Below, in pieces: positions 16,908 to 26,035 of a stretch of 64,000 bases of DNA. The DNA is from Caballeronia humi (GTDB lineage Bacteria > Pseudomonadota > Gammaproteobacteria > Burkholderiales > Burkholderiaceae). Under the pieces are notes generated by a model. That model had not been told where the DNA came from. It did not search any database and saw nothing but the letters and a program-made list of their open reading frames with translations. The position numbers and the translations under genes were made by a program. Numbering within the stretch: position 1 is the stretch's first letter; each line of letters opens with the position of its first letter. Location of the stretch: positions 1 through 64,000 of the forward strand of contig NZ_FCNW02000009.1 of NCBI RefSeq assembly GCF_001544475.1, read 5' to 3'.

Positions 16908-17846
16908 ATGCTTCACGGAATCGCGCTCAGGTACTTTCTTGAGGTCGCGCGGACGGGGTCGCTGGCGGCATCGTCGGAGAATCTGCATGTGGCCGTGTCC
17001 GCCATTAGCCGACAGATTGCCAAGCTCGAAGACGAGGTCGGGACGCCGCTCTTCGAGCGCATGCCGCGCGGCATGGTGCTCACCGACTCGGGCCAACTCC
17101 TCGCGGAACATGCGCGCCGCGCGCTGCTGGACGCAGACGCCGTCTTGAGCGAGATCTCCGAGGCACACGCGTTGGGCCGGGGCATCGTGAGAGTCGGGTG
17201 CACCGAGGGCTTCACGCGCAATTTCCTGCCCAGCGTGCTCGCGGGCTTTCATGTGGAGCATCCGCGAGCGCGGTTCGTGCTGCGTTCGGGAACGCCCGCG
17301 CAGGTGGAACAGTGGGTCGCGCAAGGCGAGGTCGATGTGGGTTTGGCATTTTCGACTTCGACGTCCACCGCCGTTCACGCCGAGTTCAGCATGAGCGCGC
17401 CCGTGTGCGCGTTATTGCGTCCGTCGCATCCGCTCGCCGACAAAGACGCCCTGACGTTCGACGACCTCTTCGACTATCCTGTCGCCGTCCTCGAACGCGG
17501 CACGACGGTTCGTCAACTCATCGACTGGTGCTGTTCGCTGCGGGGAAAGCACCTTGAGCCGCTTTTCACGAGCAACAATTCCAGCGCGATGCATCAGTTC
17601 GCCGCGCTGACCGGCGCGATCACGCTAGGCAGCGCGATCGCGTTGCAAGGGATGGAGGCCGAGCCGACCCTGCTGGCCAAGCACATCGACGAGCCGCTGT
17701 TGAACGAGCGCTTCCTGCAAGTCACGACGATGAAGGGCCGCCATCTTCCTCCGCCTGTCAGCCAGTTTCTGGAGACGCTGAAGTCGGCGTTATCCATGGC
17801 AGACGTCGCAAAGCCCAGAAAAGGCCGCACGCGTGTCGCGCGTTGA
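16908..17846 (+). CDS. LysR-family regulator of the peptidase/transporter unit
   Basis: A 312-residue LysR protein. The N-terminal helix-turn-helix reads LRYFLEVARTGSLAASSENLH and VAVSAISRQIAKLEDEVG. The effector domain follows from about 90, and a basic tail ends KGRTRVAR. It is divergent from the M20 gene, which is the common arrangement for a LysR protein and its target. The 115-base gap contains AT-rich imperfect inverted sequences but no operator I would name. Confidence 0.87.
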   Translation: MLHGIALRYFLEVARTGSLAASSENLHVAVSAISRQIAKLEDEVGTPLFERMPRGMVLTDSGQLLAEHARRALLDADAVLSEISEAHALGRGIVRVGCTEGFTRNFLPSVLAGFHVEHPRARFVLRSGTPAQVEQWVAQGEVDVGLAFSTSTSTAVHAEFSMSAPVCALLRPSHPLADKDALTFDDLFDYPVAVLERGTTVRQLIDWCCSLRGKHLEPLFTSNNSSAMHQFAALTGAITLGSAIALQGMEAEPTLLAKHIDEPLLNERFLQVTTMKGRHLPPPVSQFLETLKSALSMADVAKPRKGRTRVAR

Positions 17847-18011
17847 CGGCATCTTCCTTGCTACATTGCTCCGGGCACGGTGCTAAGCTTGGCACCAGCG
17901 GAGGATATCGGCCGACCTCCCGCTGCTCGTACGCGCCACTGAGGCCGCTATCGCCACATCTGTGAGCTGATGCCGCGCGAATTCTCCGTCGCCGGCTACG
18001 AGGAGACCTTT

Positions 18012-18926
18012 ATGGCAGCGCGTTCGATCGCTTCGTTGACTCTCTCCTTCGGTCTCGTTTCCATCCCGGTCAAGCTCTACTCGGCGACCGAGAGTGCCTC
18101 CGGCGTGGGCTTCAATTTTCTGTCCCCCGACGGCGGGCGAGTCAAGCAGCAGTACGTCTCCGAAGCCACCGGCGAGGTCGTGGCTCGCTCCGATATGAAG
18201 AAAGGTTACGAGTTCGAGAAAGGGCAGTACGTCGTCTTTACGTCGGATGAACTGAAGGCGCTCGAAGAAGGCGCGAGTCATGTCGTCGAGATCGTTTCGT
18301 TCGTGCCGGAGAAATCGGTCGATCCGCTCTACTACGACAAAGCGTATTTCATCGCGCCGGACAAGCGTGGCGGCAAGCCCTACAGTCTGCTTCGGCAGGC
18401 CATGCAGGAGAGCCAGCGCTGCGCGCTCGCCAAATGGTCGTATAAGGGCAAGACGCGCATCGTGCAGGTGCGTCCCGCTGAAGACGGCATGATTTTCCAG
18501 CAGCTTCTGTTCGCGGACGAAGTGCGCGCATTGAGCGACTTGAACATCGAAAACGTGGCCGTTACCGGTACGGAATTGCAGCTCGCGTTGCAGATCATCG
18601 ATCAGGTTTCGGAGGACGCATACGACCCGTCCGCTTACGAGGACGAAGAGAAGAAGCGCGTTCTCGCCGCTATCGATCAGAAGATCGCGGGCAAGCAGAT
18701 CGTGTCGCCGGAAGCCACTGGCGATGAGCCGGGCGGGCAGGTCATCGACTTGATGGAGGCATTGCGCGCGAGTCTTTCGAAGAGCAAGCCCAAGAAGGCT
18801 CCGGCCAGGAAAGCCGCACCTGTAGAAGAAGAGGAAGTGCTCGCTACCAAGCCGCGGCGACCCGCCAAACGTGCTGTGGCCAAGGTCGAGGAAGCGCCGC
18901 CCGCAAAGGTCCGGGCCCGCAAGTGA
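18012..18926 (+). CDS. ku: Ku protein, double-strand-break end-binding factor
   Basis: A 304-residue bacterial Ku. The core beta-barrel begins ARSIASLTLSFGLVSIPVKLY and includes EKGQYVVFTSDELKAL and DPLYYDKAYFIAPDK, all diagnostic. Residues from about 255 form a lysine/alanine/proline tail that in longer Ku proteins contributes to DNA or ligase contact. Ku forms a ring-like homodimer on DNA ends and recruits LigD for non-homologous end joining. LigD is not in the window. ATG 18012 has AGGAG 7 bases upstream; the frame opens earlier at 17970. The stop overlaps the next start by four bases. Confidence 0.95.
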   Translation: MAARSIASLTLSFGLVSIPVKLYSATESASGVGFNFLSPDGGRVKQQYVSEATGEVVARSDMKKGYEFEKGQYVVFTSDELKALEEGASHVVEIVSFVPEKSVDPLYYDKAYFIAPDKRGGKPYSLLRQAMQESQRCALAKWSYKGKTRIVQVRPAEDGMIFQQLLFADEVRALSDLNIENVAVTGTELQLALQIIDQVSEDAYDPSAYEDEEKKRVLAAIDQKIAGKQIVSPEATGDEPGGQVIDLMEALRASLSKSKPKKAPARKAAPVEEEEVLATKPRRPAKRAVAKVEEAPPAKVRARK

Positions 18927-19765
18927 CAAGACGCGATGCTCCGCAGGATTACTCGCTGCGCAGCCTGCAGTCCTTGTTGGGCGTATCAAGGAGCGTGCTG
19001 ACGGGCTTGATCGACGCGGGGTTCGTTCAACCCACGCGCGGCCGGCGCAACGAACTGCGCTTCACGTTTCAGGACGTGGTGGTGTTGCGCACGGCTTTTC
19101 AGTTGCAGTCCGCGAAGATCGCGTCGCGCAAGATCTTGCGCGCGCTTGCCAAGCTCAAGTCGGAGCTGCCGGACGAGCTTCCTCTCTCGGGAATCCGCAT
19201 CACGGCCGTCGGCGACAGCGTCGCGGTCAAGACGGGATCGGGCCAATGGGATGCCACTTCCGGCCAGCATCTGTTCGATTTCGAAGTCGCGCCGATCAAG
19301 GGTGATGTCACGTTTCTCGATGTCACCCCGCGCAACGTGAAGAGCCGCGAGCAGCAAGCCGATGAGTGGTTCGCGCTGGCGGAACAGCTTACGGACAGTG
19401 ATGGCGTCGGCGCGGAGCGGGCGTATCGCAAGGTGCTGGAGTTGTCGCCGAATCCGCACTACAGCGCGTACACCAACCTCGGCGTGCTGCTCTCCGAGGG
19501 CGACACGCGCTACGAAGAAGCGCTATCCATGTTCGATCAGGCGCTTGCGCACTTTCCCGACGACGCGCTGCTGCATTTCAATCGCGCGGTCGTACTCGAA
19601 GAACTGAAGCGCTTCGACGCAGCCGCGAAAGCGTACGAGCGATGCATCGAACTCGACCCCGCTCATGCCGATGCGCACTTCAACCTTGCACGGTTGAGCG
19701 AAATTCGCGGCGACAAGCAGGGTCTGGTGAGGCACCTGAGCGCGTATCGCAGACTCGGCGGATGA
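18923..19765 (+). CDS. MerR-type helix-turn-helix protein fused to TPR repeats
   Basis: A 280-residue protein starting at the GTG that overlaps the Ku stop (GTGA, 18923-18926), so translation is coupled. Residues 10-75 read as a MerR-like winged helix (YSLRSLQSLLGVSRSVLTGLID, then GRRNELRFTFQDVVVLRTA). A linker is followed by TPR-like repeats (about 140-275) with YTNLGVLLSEGDTRYEEALSMF, LLHFNRAVVLEELKRFDAA and AHFNLARLSEIRGD. The fusion to Ku at the operon level suggests a regulator or scaffold for end joining. No effector-binding domain is seen. Function beyond that is inference. Confidence 0.85.
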   Translation: MTRRDAPQDYSLRSLQSLLGVSRSVLTGLIDAGFVQPTRGRRNELRFTFQDVVVLRTAFQLQSAKIASRKILRALAKLKSELPDELPLSGIRITAVGDSVAVKTGSGQWDATSGQHLFDFEVAPIKGDVTFLDVTPRNVKSREQQADEWFALAEQLTDSDGVGAERAYRKVLELSPNPHYSAYTNLGVLLSEGDTRYEEALSMFDQALAHFPDDALLHFNRAVVLEELKRFDAAAKAYERCIELDPAHADAHFNLARLSEIRGDKQGLVRHLSAYRRLGG

Positions 19766-19784
19766 CCGTTCGACCTTCCACGCC

Positions 19785-21002
19785 TCACGACAACGCAAAC
19801 CGTCTGCAATGTTCGAGATACGCCGTCTCGTGACTGCTGATCAGCGGCAAAACGCTTTTCCAGAGCCACGACGGCGCATCGAGCGTCTTCGAACTGCGCC
19901 CTCTCAACACGCCGAGCCACGCGCGCCTGTTCGCTTCGTTCATCTGACGCGCGTGAGCCTTGCCGACCACCCGCGCGAGAAACCGCGCGACTTCGGTCGC
20001 GTCCCTCGGCGATAACTCGTCGATGGTCAGTTTCATGTCCTGCGGCAGCAACTCGCGGATAAAAACCGCGCGATCATTCAGCCGCGCCGCGCGCATCCGA
20101 TGGCCGAGCGCCGGCGTCAGATGTCGCGCCCCTTCGATCACCCGTTCCGCCTGATCGCGCGGCATCGATTCGCTGCTGTAGCGCGGCGCGGCGGCTTTCA
20201 CCGCCTCCTTCACGTCGATGAGACACAGGTCGTCGCCATCGATGACGCCGCCGTCGATATCGAGCAGTACCGCGAAACGCAGTCGCCCGAGCGAGCTGCA
20301 GCCTTTGACCCAGTACGCGGCATCGAGCACGGTGACGGCCGATTCGTCGCCGCCGCCTCGGAGCGATGTCGCAAGCGACGCCACAGAATGCTTACCGAAC
20401 AACGCGTCGATTTCCTCTTTTTCCGCGGACGATATCGGCCAGAAGCGCTTGCCGAGCGGAATCGCCGGCTTGAGGTCCTCGATGCGCTCGGCCGCGAGGT
20501 GACGCCACGAGCGCCGCGTCGCTTCCTTCATCACGAGGCGCACCATTTCGGGCTTGTTGCGCTTCGGATCGGGTTCGCTGGCGGCGGGATCGAAGGAACT
20601 TTCGTAGCCATCGGCGACCGCTTCCATCAGGCGCACCGTGATCGCGCCGGGCAGATCGGAGCCGCGCGCGGCCGTCGCGAGCGACAATGCGAGCCGGATG
20701 ATGTCGTGCGCCGGATTGCCGATCACGGTCTGATCGAGATCGCGGATCGCGATTTCGACTTTGCCCTGCGCATCGGCGACGGGTCCGAGATTGCCCGTGT
20801 GGCAGTCGCCGCAAATCCAGACGGGCGGGCCATCGGGCAGCGCGTGGCCTTCGATGCCGTCGAGCCATTCATAGAAACGCATCGTGTTACCGCGCACGAA
20901 CGCGTGCGCGGAGACCGCCATTTTTTCGTTGCGAAGGGCGGTGAGCAAGGCTTGCCGGTCTGGAGGCAGCGGAAGGGCGCGCGCTCGTTTTGTTTTGGCC
21001 AT
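19785..21002 (-). CDS. DUF2252 family protein
   Basis: A 405-residue protein with the DUF2252 landmarks: FVRGNTMRFYEWL near the start, WICGDCHTGNLGPV, IRDLDQTVIGNPAHDIIRLA, and near the end GKAHARQMN. The GDxHxGN and DxD-like motifs give it a kinase-like look (aminoglycoside phosphotransferase type), and phosphotransfer is a reasonable but unproven inference. ATG 21002 starts the family-like part; an upstream in-frame start adds 49 residues of low similarity. It converges on the Ku-TPR operon with 19 bases between stops. Confidence 0.85.
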   Translation of the reverse strand: MAKTKRARALPLPPDRQALLTALRNEKMAVSAHAFVRGNTMRFYEWLDGIEGHALPDGPPVWICGDCHTGNLGPVADAQGKVEIAIRDLDQTVIGNPAHDIIRLALSLATAARGSDLPGAITVRLMEAVADGYESSFDPAASEPDPKRNKPEMVRLVMKEATRRSWRHLAAERIEDLKPAIPLGKRFWPISSAEKEEIDALFGKHSVASLATSLRGGGDESAVTVLDAAYWVKGCSSLGRLRFAVLLDIDGGVIDGDDLCLIDVKEAVKAAAPRYSSESMPRDQAERVIEGARHLTPALGHRMRAARLNDRAVFIRELLPQDMKLTIDELSPRDATEVARFLARVVGKAHARQMNEANRRAWLGVLRGRSSKTLDAPSWLWKSVLPLISSHETAYLEHCRRFALS

Positions 21003-21145
21003 ATCGGTCGGGTTCCTGAAGCGCGGTAAGTTGCCAGGAGGCTTCGCTTGTGTGCGAGAGCCAGCGTCGCCCGACTTACAGCACATCCCGTGCCGTGTGC
21101 CCTTGTCGTAGGCGTTCCGTAAGTAACGAACGCATGAACGCGGTA

Positions 21146-22390
21146 TCAAGCCTCCCGCAAGACGAGCTCGACCGCCTTATCGTCGATAGGAAAATGCAGC
21201 AGCGCCGCGACGACGCCCGCAACGACCGTCGCTTCCCACACGAGCGAATACGAACCGGTGACGTCGAACACGAACCCGCCGAGCCACGCCCCGAGAAACG
21301 AGCCGATCTGATGGCTCAGGAAACACACGCCGAACAGCGTCCCGAGATGTCGCGTGCCGAACACCTTCGCAACGAGCCCGCTCGTCAGCGGCACGGTGCC
21401 GAGCCACGTCAATCCCATTACCGCCGCGAAGATCGTGACGGAGGCCGTCGATTTGGGTAGCAGGAAGAACCCGCCGATCGCCGCGCTCCTGATCAGATAG
21501 AGCCAGCCGAGCACGTGTTGCTGGCGAAAACGTCCGCCGAGCCAGCCGCAGCCCCAGCTTCCCGCCATGTTGAAGAGACCGATCAGCGCGAGCGCGGTCG
21601 CGCCGAGCGCTATCGGCATGTGGCAGAGGAGCAGGTATCCCGGCAGATGCGTCGCGATGAACGCAAGCTGGAAGCCGCAGGTGAAGAAGCCGATCGTCAG
21701 GAGCCGATAGCCGCGATGCCGTCGCGCCTGGCCCAGCGTCTGCCTGAGCGACGGCGCCTCGACAAGCGCATCCGATGCGGCCGCGCGTCCGTTGCGATCG
21801 AGCACGATCCCGAGTGGCGCGACCAGTAGCAGCACGACGGACAGCACGACGAGCGACGCGAAAACGCCCGACGATTCGCGGACCGTTTGCGCGAGCGGGA
21901 CCATGAGCACCTGTCCGAGCGACCCGCCCGCGCTCACGAGCCCCATCGCCATGCTGCGCTTCTCGGCGGAAACCGCGCGCCCGACGGCTGTCATCACGAC
22001 GCCGAAGGTCGTGCAACTGATGCCGAGCCCCACGAACAACCCGAGGCCGATCACCATGACCCAGCCCGACGGCGCGATGGCCGCGAGCGCGAGGCCCGCG
22101 GCATACATCGCGGCACCGAACGCGACGACCGGCGACGCGCCGTAGCGATCCGCCGCCGCGCCCGCGAACGGTTGCGCGAAGCCCCAGACGAGGTTGTGCA
22201 GCGCGATGGCGAACGCGATCAGCGTAACGGGCAGTCCGCGATCGAACGAGAACGGGTTGATGAAGAGGCCGAAGGTCTGACGCACGCCCATCGCCGCGCT
22301 CAGAATGAGCGCCCCCGCGATGATCGCGAGCGTGACGTTGCGTTGCGTGACTGCGAAAACACGGGGCGTTTCGTGACTTGCCGTCGACAT
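21146..22390 (-). CDS. Major facilitator transporter, oxalate/monocarboxylate type
   Basis: A 414-residue inner-membrane protein with 12 predicted helices. The first helix (LAIIAGALILSAAMGVRQTF followed by GLFINPFSFDRG) is characteristic of the oxalate:formate/monocarboxylate MFS branch common in Burkholderia. Loop 2-3 reads GAAADRYGASPVV. It is downstream of a GcvA-like LysR gene on the same strand (82 bases), which may control it. The substrate is probably an organic anion, but this is inferred from the branch alone. Confidence 0.83.
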   Translation of the reverse strand: MSTASHETPRVFAVTQRNVTLAIIAGALILSAAMGVRQTFGLFINPFSFDRGLPVTLIAFAIALHNLVWGFAQPFAGAAADRYGASPVVAFGAAMYAAGLALAAIAPSGWVMVIGLGLFVGLGISCTTFGVVMTAVGRAVSAEKRSMAMGLVSAGGSLGQVLMVPLAQTVRESSGVFASLVVLSVVLLLVAPLGIVLDRNGRAAASDALVEAPSLRQTLGQARRHRGYRLLTIGFFTCGFQLAFIATHLPGYLLLCHMPIALGATALALIGLFNMAGSWGCGWLGGRFRQQHVLGWLYLIRSAAIGGFFLLPKSTASVTIFAAVMGLTWLGTVPLTSGLVAKVFGTRHLGTLFGVCFLSHQIGSFLGAWLGGFVFDVTGSYSLVWEATVVAGVVAALLHFPIDDKAVELVLREA

Positions 22391-22472
22391 GGTGATGTCC
22401 TCCTCGTCGTCATGCTCGCAGCGCGGTGCGGGCACGGCAAACGAAAAGTCCTCGACGGCGGATGAAGAAAAT

Positions 22473-23369
22473 TCAACTGCCCGCGGGTGTTCTTTCTTCG
22501 ATGTGACCCGCTTCTTCCAGCAGCCACTGCCTGAAGCCGATGAGATCCGGCCGATGCCCGGCGCCCTCCGAGCTCACGAGCCAGTACGCCGTCTGCGACT
22601 GGATCGCCGGCTGCCCGATCTCGACGAGCGCGCCGCTTTCCAGATCGCGATCGACGAGCGGCCGGCGGCCGAGCACGACGCCGAGCCCGGCCGTGGCCGC
22701 TTCGAAAGCGAGCTGGATCGTATCGACCCGCAAGCTGCCAGCGGTCCCGACGCCTTCGATTCCCGTCGCTTCGAGCCAGGCCTGCCAGTCCTCGCTCGCG
22801 GTATCGACGTGGATCAGCGTCGCGTTTTGCAGAGCGGGCACACGCTCGCGATACGCGGCGCTGCACACCGGCACGTGCACTTCGCCGAACAGACGCGCCC
22901 ATCGATCGCCCGCCACCGGCGCGCGCGAGAGGCGGATCGCGAAGTCGAAGCCATCGACGGGAAAGCCGACCTGACGGCGCGACGTATCGACCGTGACGTC
23001 GATCGCGGGCCAGCGCTCGTAAAAGCGCGCGAGGCGCGGCAGCAGCCAGCGGGACGCGAACGTCGGCGCGCAGGTGACGAGGATCGAGCGGCGCGCGCGC
23101 TTGTCGGGCAGTCGCTGCGTGCCGATCGCGATCAGCGAGAACGCCTCCGACACGTACACGAGATAATCGGCGCCCGCTGGCGTCAGCGAGAGCCGGCCGG
23201 GCTCGCGCACGAACAGCTCGACGCCGAGCGCTTCCTCCAGCCCGACGATGCCGTGGCTGACCGCGCTCGGCGTCACGCTCAGTTCCGCTGCGGCGAGCTT
23301 GAAACTGCAGTGCCGGCCAGCCGCCTCGAAGAAGCGGAGAGCCGACAGGGGAGGAAGGCGAAGCGGCAT
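22473..23369 (-). CDS. LysR-family regulator, GcvA-like
   Basis: A 298-residue regulator. The start PLRLPPLSALRFFEAAGRHC and the helix-turn-helix KLAAAELSVTPSAVSHGIVG are typical of the GcvA subgroup (including AmpR-like). The effector lobe contains DFAIRLSRAP where GcvA proteins have DLAIRYG. It lies upstream of the MFS gene on the same strand and downstream of a Tat epoxide hydrolase, whose start is on the same strand. It could control either. Confidence 0.87.
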   Translation of the reverse strand: MPLRLPPLSALRFFEAAGRHCSFKLAAAELSVTPSAVSHGIVGLEEALGVELFVREPGRLSLTPAGADYLVYVSEAFSLIAIGTQRLPDKRARRSILVTCAPTFASRWLLPRLARFYERWPAIDVTVDTSRRQVGFPVDGFDFAIRLSRAPVAGDRWARLFGEVHVPVCSAAYRERVPALQNATLIHVDTASEDWQAWLEATGIEGVGTAGSLRVDTIQLAFEAATAGLGVVLGRRPLVDRDLESGALVEIGQPAIQSQTAYWLVSSEGAGHRPDLIGFRQWLLEEAGHIEERTPAGS

Positions 23370-23444
23370 TGCGTGTCCTTCGTGCGAAAGCTTGGTCTTC
23401 GGCCGAGGATAGCGATCGACGGAGGAAGCGGCAAGCGCGCGCCT

Positions 23445-24812
23445 CTATGAACGCATCGGCCTCAGCCCCGCGCGGACCTCTTCGGCGAACAACTGCGGCT
23501 GTTCCCATGCCGCGAAGTGGCCGCCCCTGTCGGGCCGGTTGTAATAGACGAGATTGTGATAAGCACGCTCCGTCCAGCTGCGCGGCGCCTGATAGTTCTC
23601 GCCGGGGAAGGCGCTCACGGCCGCCGGCACGGAGACATCGGCGGTGAGGACGAAGTTGAAGTGCGACTCCCAATAAAAGCGCGCCGCCGAGACGCCCGTG
23701 TTCGTGAGCCAGTAGAGCGTAATGTCGTCGAGGACGTCGTCGCGAGTCAGGTCGCCTGCGGAGTGGCCGTTGATCGTGCGCCCCAGCACGGCCGACGTGA
23801 TCGCCGCCGCCGGCTGGCCGTAGCCGTCGCCGTGGTCGAGCAGCCAGCCGGCCAGCCCGACGGGCGAATCCGCGAGTCCGTAGAGCGTCTGCGGGCGCGT
23901 CCCCATCTCGAACGCGTAGCCGCGCCGCTTCATGGCGTTGACGCTCAATTGCTCATAGGCCAGCTTCTCGTCGGCGGAGAGATTGGAAGGCGGTGGATCG
24001 CCCGCCTGGATCGACTTGACGATGTCGGCGGGCACGGTCGCCGGAAAGTTGACGTGAATCCCGATCAGTTCGGGCGGCGCCTGCTTGGCCATCACGTTCG
24101 TCACGATGCCGCCGAGATCGCCGCCCTGCGACGCGAAGCGCGTGTATCCGAGGCGCGTCATCAGCACGACCCAGGCGCGCGCCGTGCGCTCCGGACCCCA
24201 GCCGGTCGTGGTCGGCTTGCCCGAAAATCCGTAGCCAGGCAGCGAGGGAATCACGAGATGGAACGCGTCCGACGCGTTCGCGCCATGCGCCGTCGGATTG
24301 ACGAGCGGATCGATGATCTTGAACTGCTCGATGACCGAGCCGGGCCAGCCGTGCGTGACGATCAGCGGCATCGCGTTCTGATGTTTCGAGCGCACGTGGA
24401 TGAAGTGAATGTCCAGGCCGTCGATTTCAGTGACGAACTGCGGCAGGGCGTTGAGCCGTGCCTCGCACTTGCGCCAGTCGTAGTCCGTCGCCCAATGGTG
24501 CGCGAATTCCTGGATCATCGCGAGCGGTACGCCTTGCGAATCGTCCGCGACGGTCTCGCGATCGGGCCAGCGCGTCGCCTTGATGCGTCGTCGCAAGTCG
24601 ACGAGTTGTGATTCCGGCACGTGGACGCGAAGTGGACGTATCGCAGTTTTGTCACCATTCACGGGCTTTTCAACCGAGGTGATGGCTTGAGCGGTGTCTG
24701 CAAACGCGAGCGGGCTTAGCGAGCCCGCTGCAAGGCTCGCCGCCGTTGCGCCGACGAAACGGCGGCGGGAGGGCGATTGAATCGGGACTGCGGTGGCTTT
24801 GACGTCTGTCAT
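23445..24812 (-). CDS. Tat-exported epoxide hydrolase (EHN family), second copy
   Basis: A 455-residue paralogue of the gene at 5239-6564. The twin-arginine signal is SPSRRRFVG at 13-21. The EHN domain covers about 57-175 and the alpha/beta core follows. HGWPG is at 154-158, nucleophile D232 lies in GGDLGG (the tryptophan of the first copy is replaced by leucine) and the catalytic histidine is H432 in RGGHFAAWEQP. Of two tandem ATGs I choose 24812, since GGAG lies 6 bases before it and abuts the other. The LysR gene at 24954 lies just upstream on the same strand. Confidence 0.87.
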   Translation of the reverse strand: MTDVKATAVPIQSPSRRRFVGATAASLAAGSLSPLAFADTAQAITSVEKPVNGDKTAIRPLRVHVPESQLVDLRRRIKATRWPDRETVADDSQGVPLAMIQEFAHHWATDYDWRKCEARLNALPQFVTEIDGLDIHFIHVRSKHQNAMPLIVTHGWPGSVIEQFKIIDPLVNPTAHGANASDAFHLVIPSLPGYGFSGKPTTTGWGPERTARAWVVLMTRLGYTRFASQGGDLGGIVTNVMAKQAPPELIGIHVNFPATVPADIVKSIQAGDPPPSNLSADEKLAYEQLSVNAMKRRGYAFEMGTRPQTLYGLADSPVGLAGWLLDHGDGYGQPAAAITSAVLGRTINGHSAGDLTRDDVLDDITLYWLTNTGVSAARFYWESHFNFVLTADVSVPAAVSAFPGENYQAPRSWTERAYHNLVYYNRPDRGGHFAAWEQPQLFAEEVRAGLRPMRS

Positions 24813-24953
24813 CTGCATCTCCAAGGAAGGGCTTAACGCCTGACGAGACACATTGAAACGCGCAGACGTATCTGCACTATGTCGTAGAGGACGATTCGTG
24901 TAAGCGCAAGTATCTCCGCACATCGCCGATACAGTGTCGTACAAAGGCAAGTG

Positions 24954-25892
24954 CTATCGGCTGCGGCCTTTGCCTCGTTTAGTCGATGAAAACATCGGCA
25001 TCCTTTCCTGAATCCACTTAAGCAATTCAAGCGGACCGGGCGCGAGTGGCCTGTCGGTTTTGACCAGCACTCTCGCTTGCGCTCCTTCGAACAATTGATG
25101 CGCGATCGGGATCGTCGTCAGCTCGCCGCTGGCAATCTCGCGATAAGCGGCGAATTCACCGATCAGCGTCACGAAATTTTCCGCCGTCACGAATCGCTTC
25201 AACGCGCCTAGCGAGTTCGTCGTGAGCGTGGCGCGGATCGTGATGTTCTCGGCCAGCTCCAGCATCTTCACGACGTGACCGATGCCGAACGTCGGCGGCA
25301 TCAGCGCGAGCGGATACGCGCGCAGATCGTCGATTGTCGCGGGCCCTTTGCGCTTGACGAGCGGATGATCGCTTCTCAACAAAAGCACGACTGGCTGCGA
25401 CGAACTCGCCCGAATCGCGATGCGCGGATGCGGCGGTGGGTTGTACGCGAGCCCGATATGCGCGCGGCTTTCCGCAACTTCATCGAGGATCGCGTCGACG
25501 GCCAGCATCTCCATGCCGATGTCCAGTTCCGGATAGCGGGCACAGAACGGCGCGAGCACGTCGTCGACGAGCGTATCGACATAGCCTTCGCTGACCGCCA
25601 GTTGAATATGCCCTTGCTGCAGGCCTTTCAGCGCGTGCAGTTGATCTTCGAGCTTCTCCTGCTGCGACCGATAACCCTGCCAGAACTCAAGCAAGTGAGC
25701 CGCCGCTTCCGTCGGCTTCACGCCGCGCGCCTGGCGTTCGAAGAGCGTCGTATTCAGTTCGTCTTCGAGCAGTTTGATCTGACGCGTGATCACGGACGGC
25801 GACGTATTGAGGCTATCCGCAGCCCCACGGATCGTGCCGTGCGCCAGCACCTCATGAAAATACCGAAGCCGCTGCTGATTGATCTCTCGCAT
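24954..25892 (-). CDS. LysR-family transcriptional regulator
   Basis: A 312-residue LysR protein. The helix-turn-helix is [20 protein letters not shown] then [17 protein letters not shown]. The effector domain runs from about 90, and the tail is basic (TKRGKGRSR). The start ATG 25892 is supported by GGAG at 9 bases; the upstream extension to 26054 is not family-like. It is divergent from the MFS-M81-hydrolase operon, 143 bases away, and upstream of the epoxide hydrolase, so either set may be its target. Confidence 0.86.
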   Translation of the reverse strand: MREINQQRLRYFHEVLAHGTIRGAADSLNTSPSVITRQIKLLEDELNTTLFERQARGVKPTEAAAHLLEFWQGYRSQQEKLEDQLHALKGLQQGHIQLAVSEGYVDTLVDDVLAPFCARYPELDIGMEMLAVDAILDEVAESRAHIGLAYNPPPHPRIAIRASSSQPVVLLLRSDHPLVKRKGPATIDDLRAYPLALMPPTFGIGHVVKMLELAENITIRATLTTNSLGALKRFVTAENFVTLIGEFAAYREIASGELTTIPIAHQLFEGAQARVLVKTDRPLAPGPLELLKWIQERMPMFSSTKRGKGRSR

Positions 25893-26035
25893 TTTGCGTC
25901 GCTCCCCGGCCGTTACTGCGTTGCTCACAGAACAACGATATGTGAACTTTGTTGCTCTTGCTAGTGGGTTTTCGCCCTGCCACCATGAATCAACCCCAAA
26001 AGACGGGTCCAGTGGAAGAGAACCGGGAGACACCC

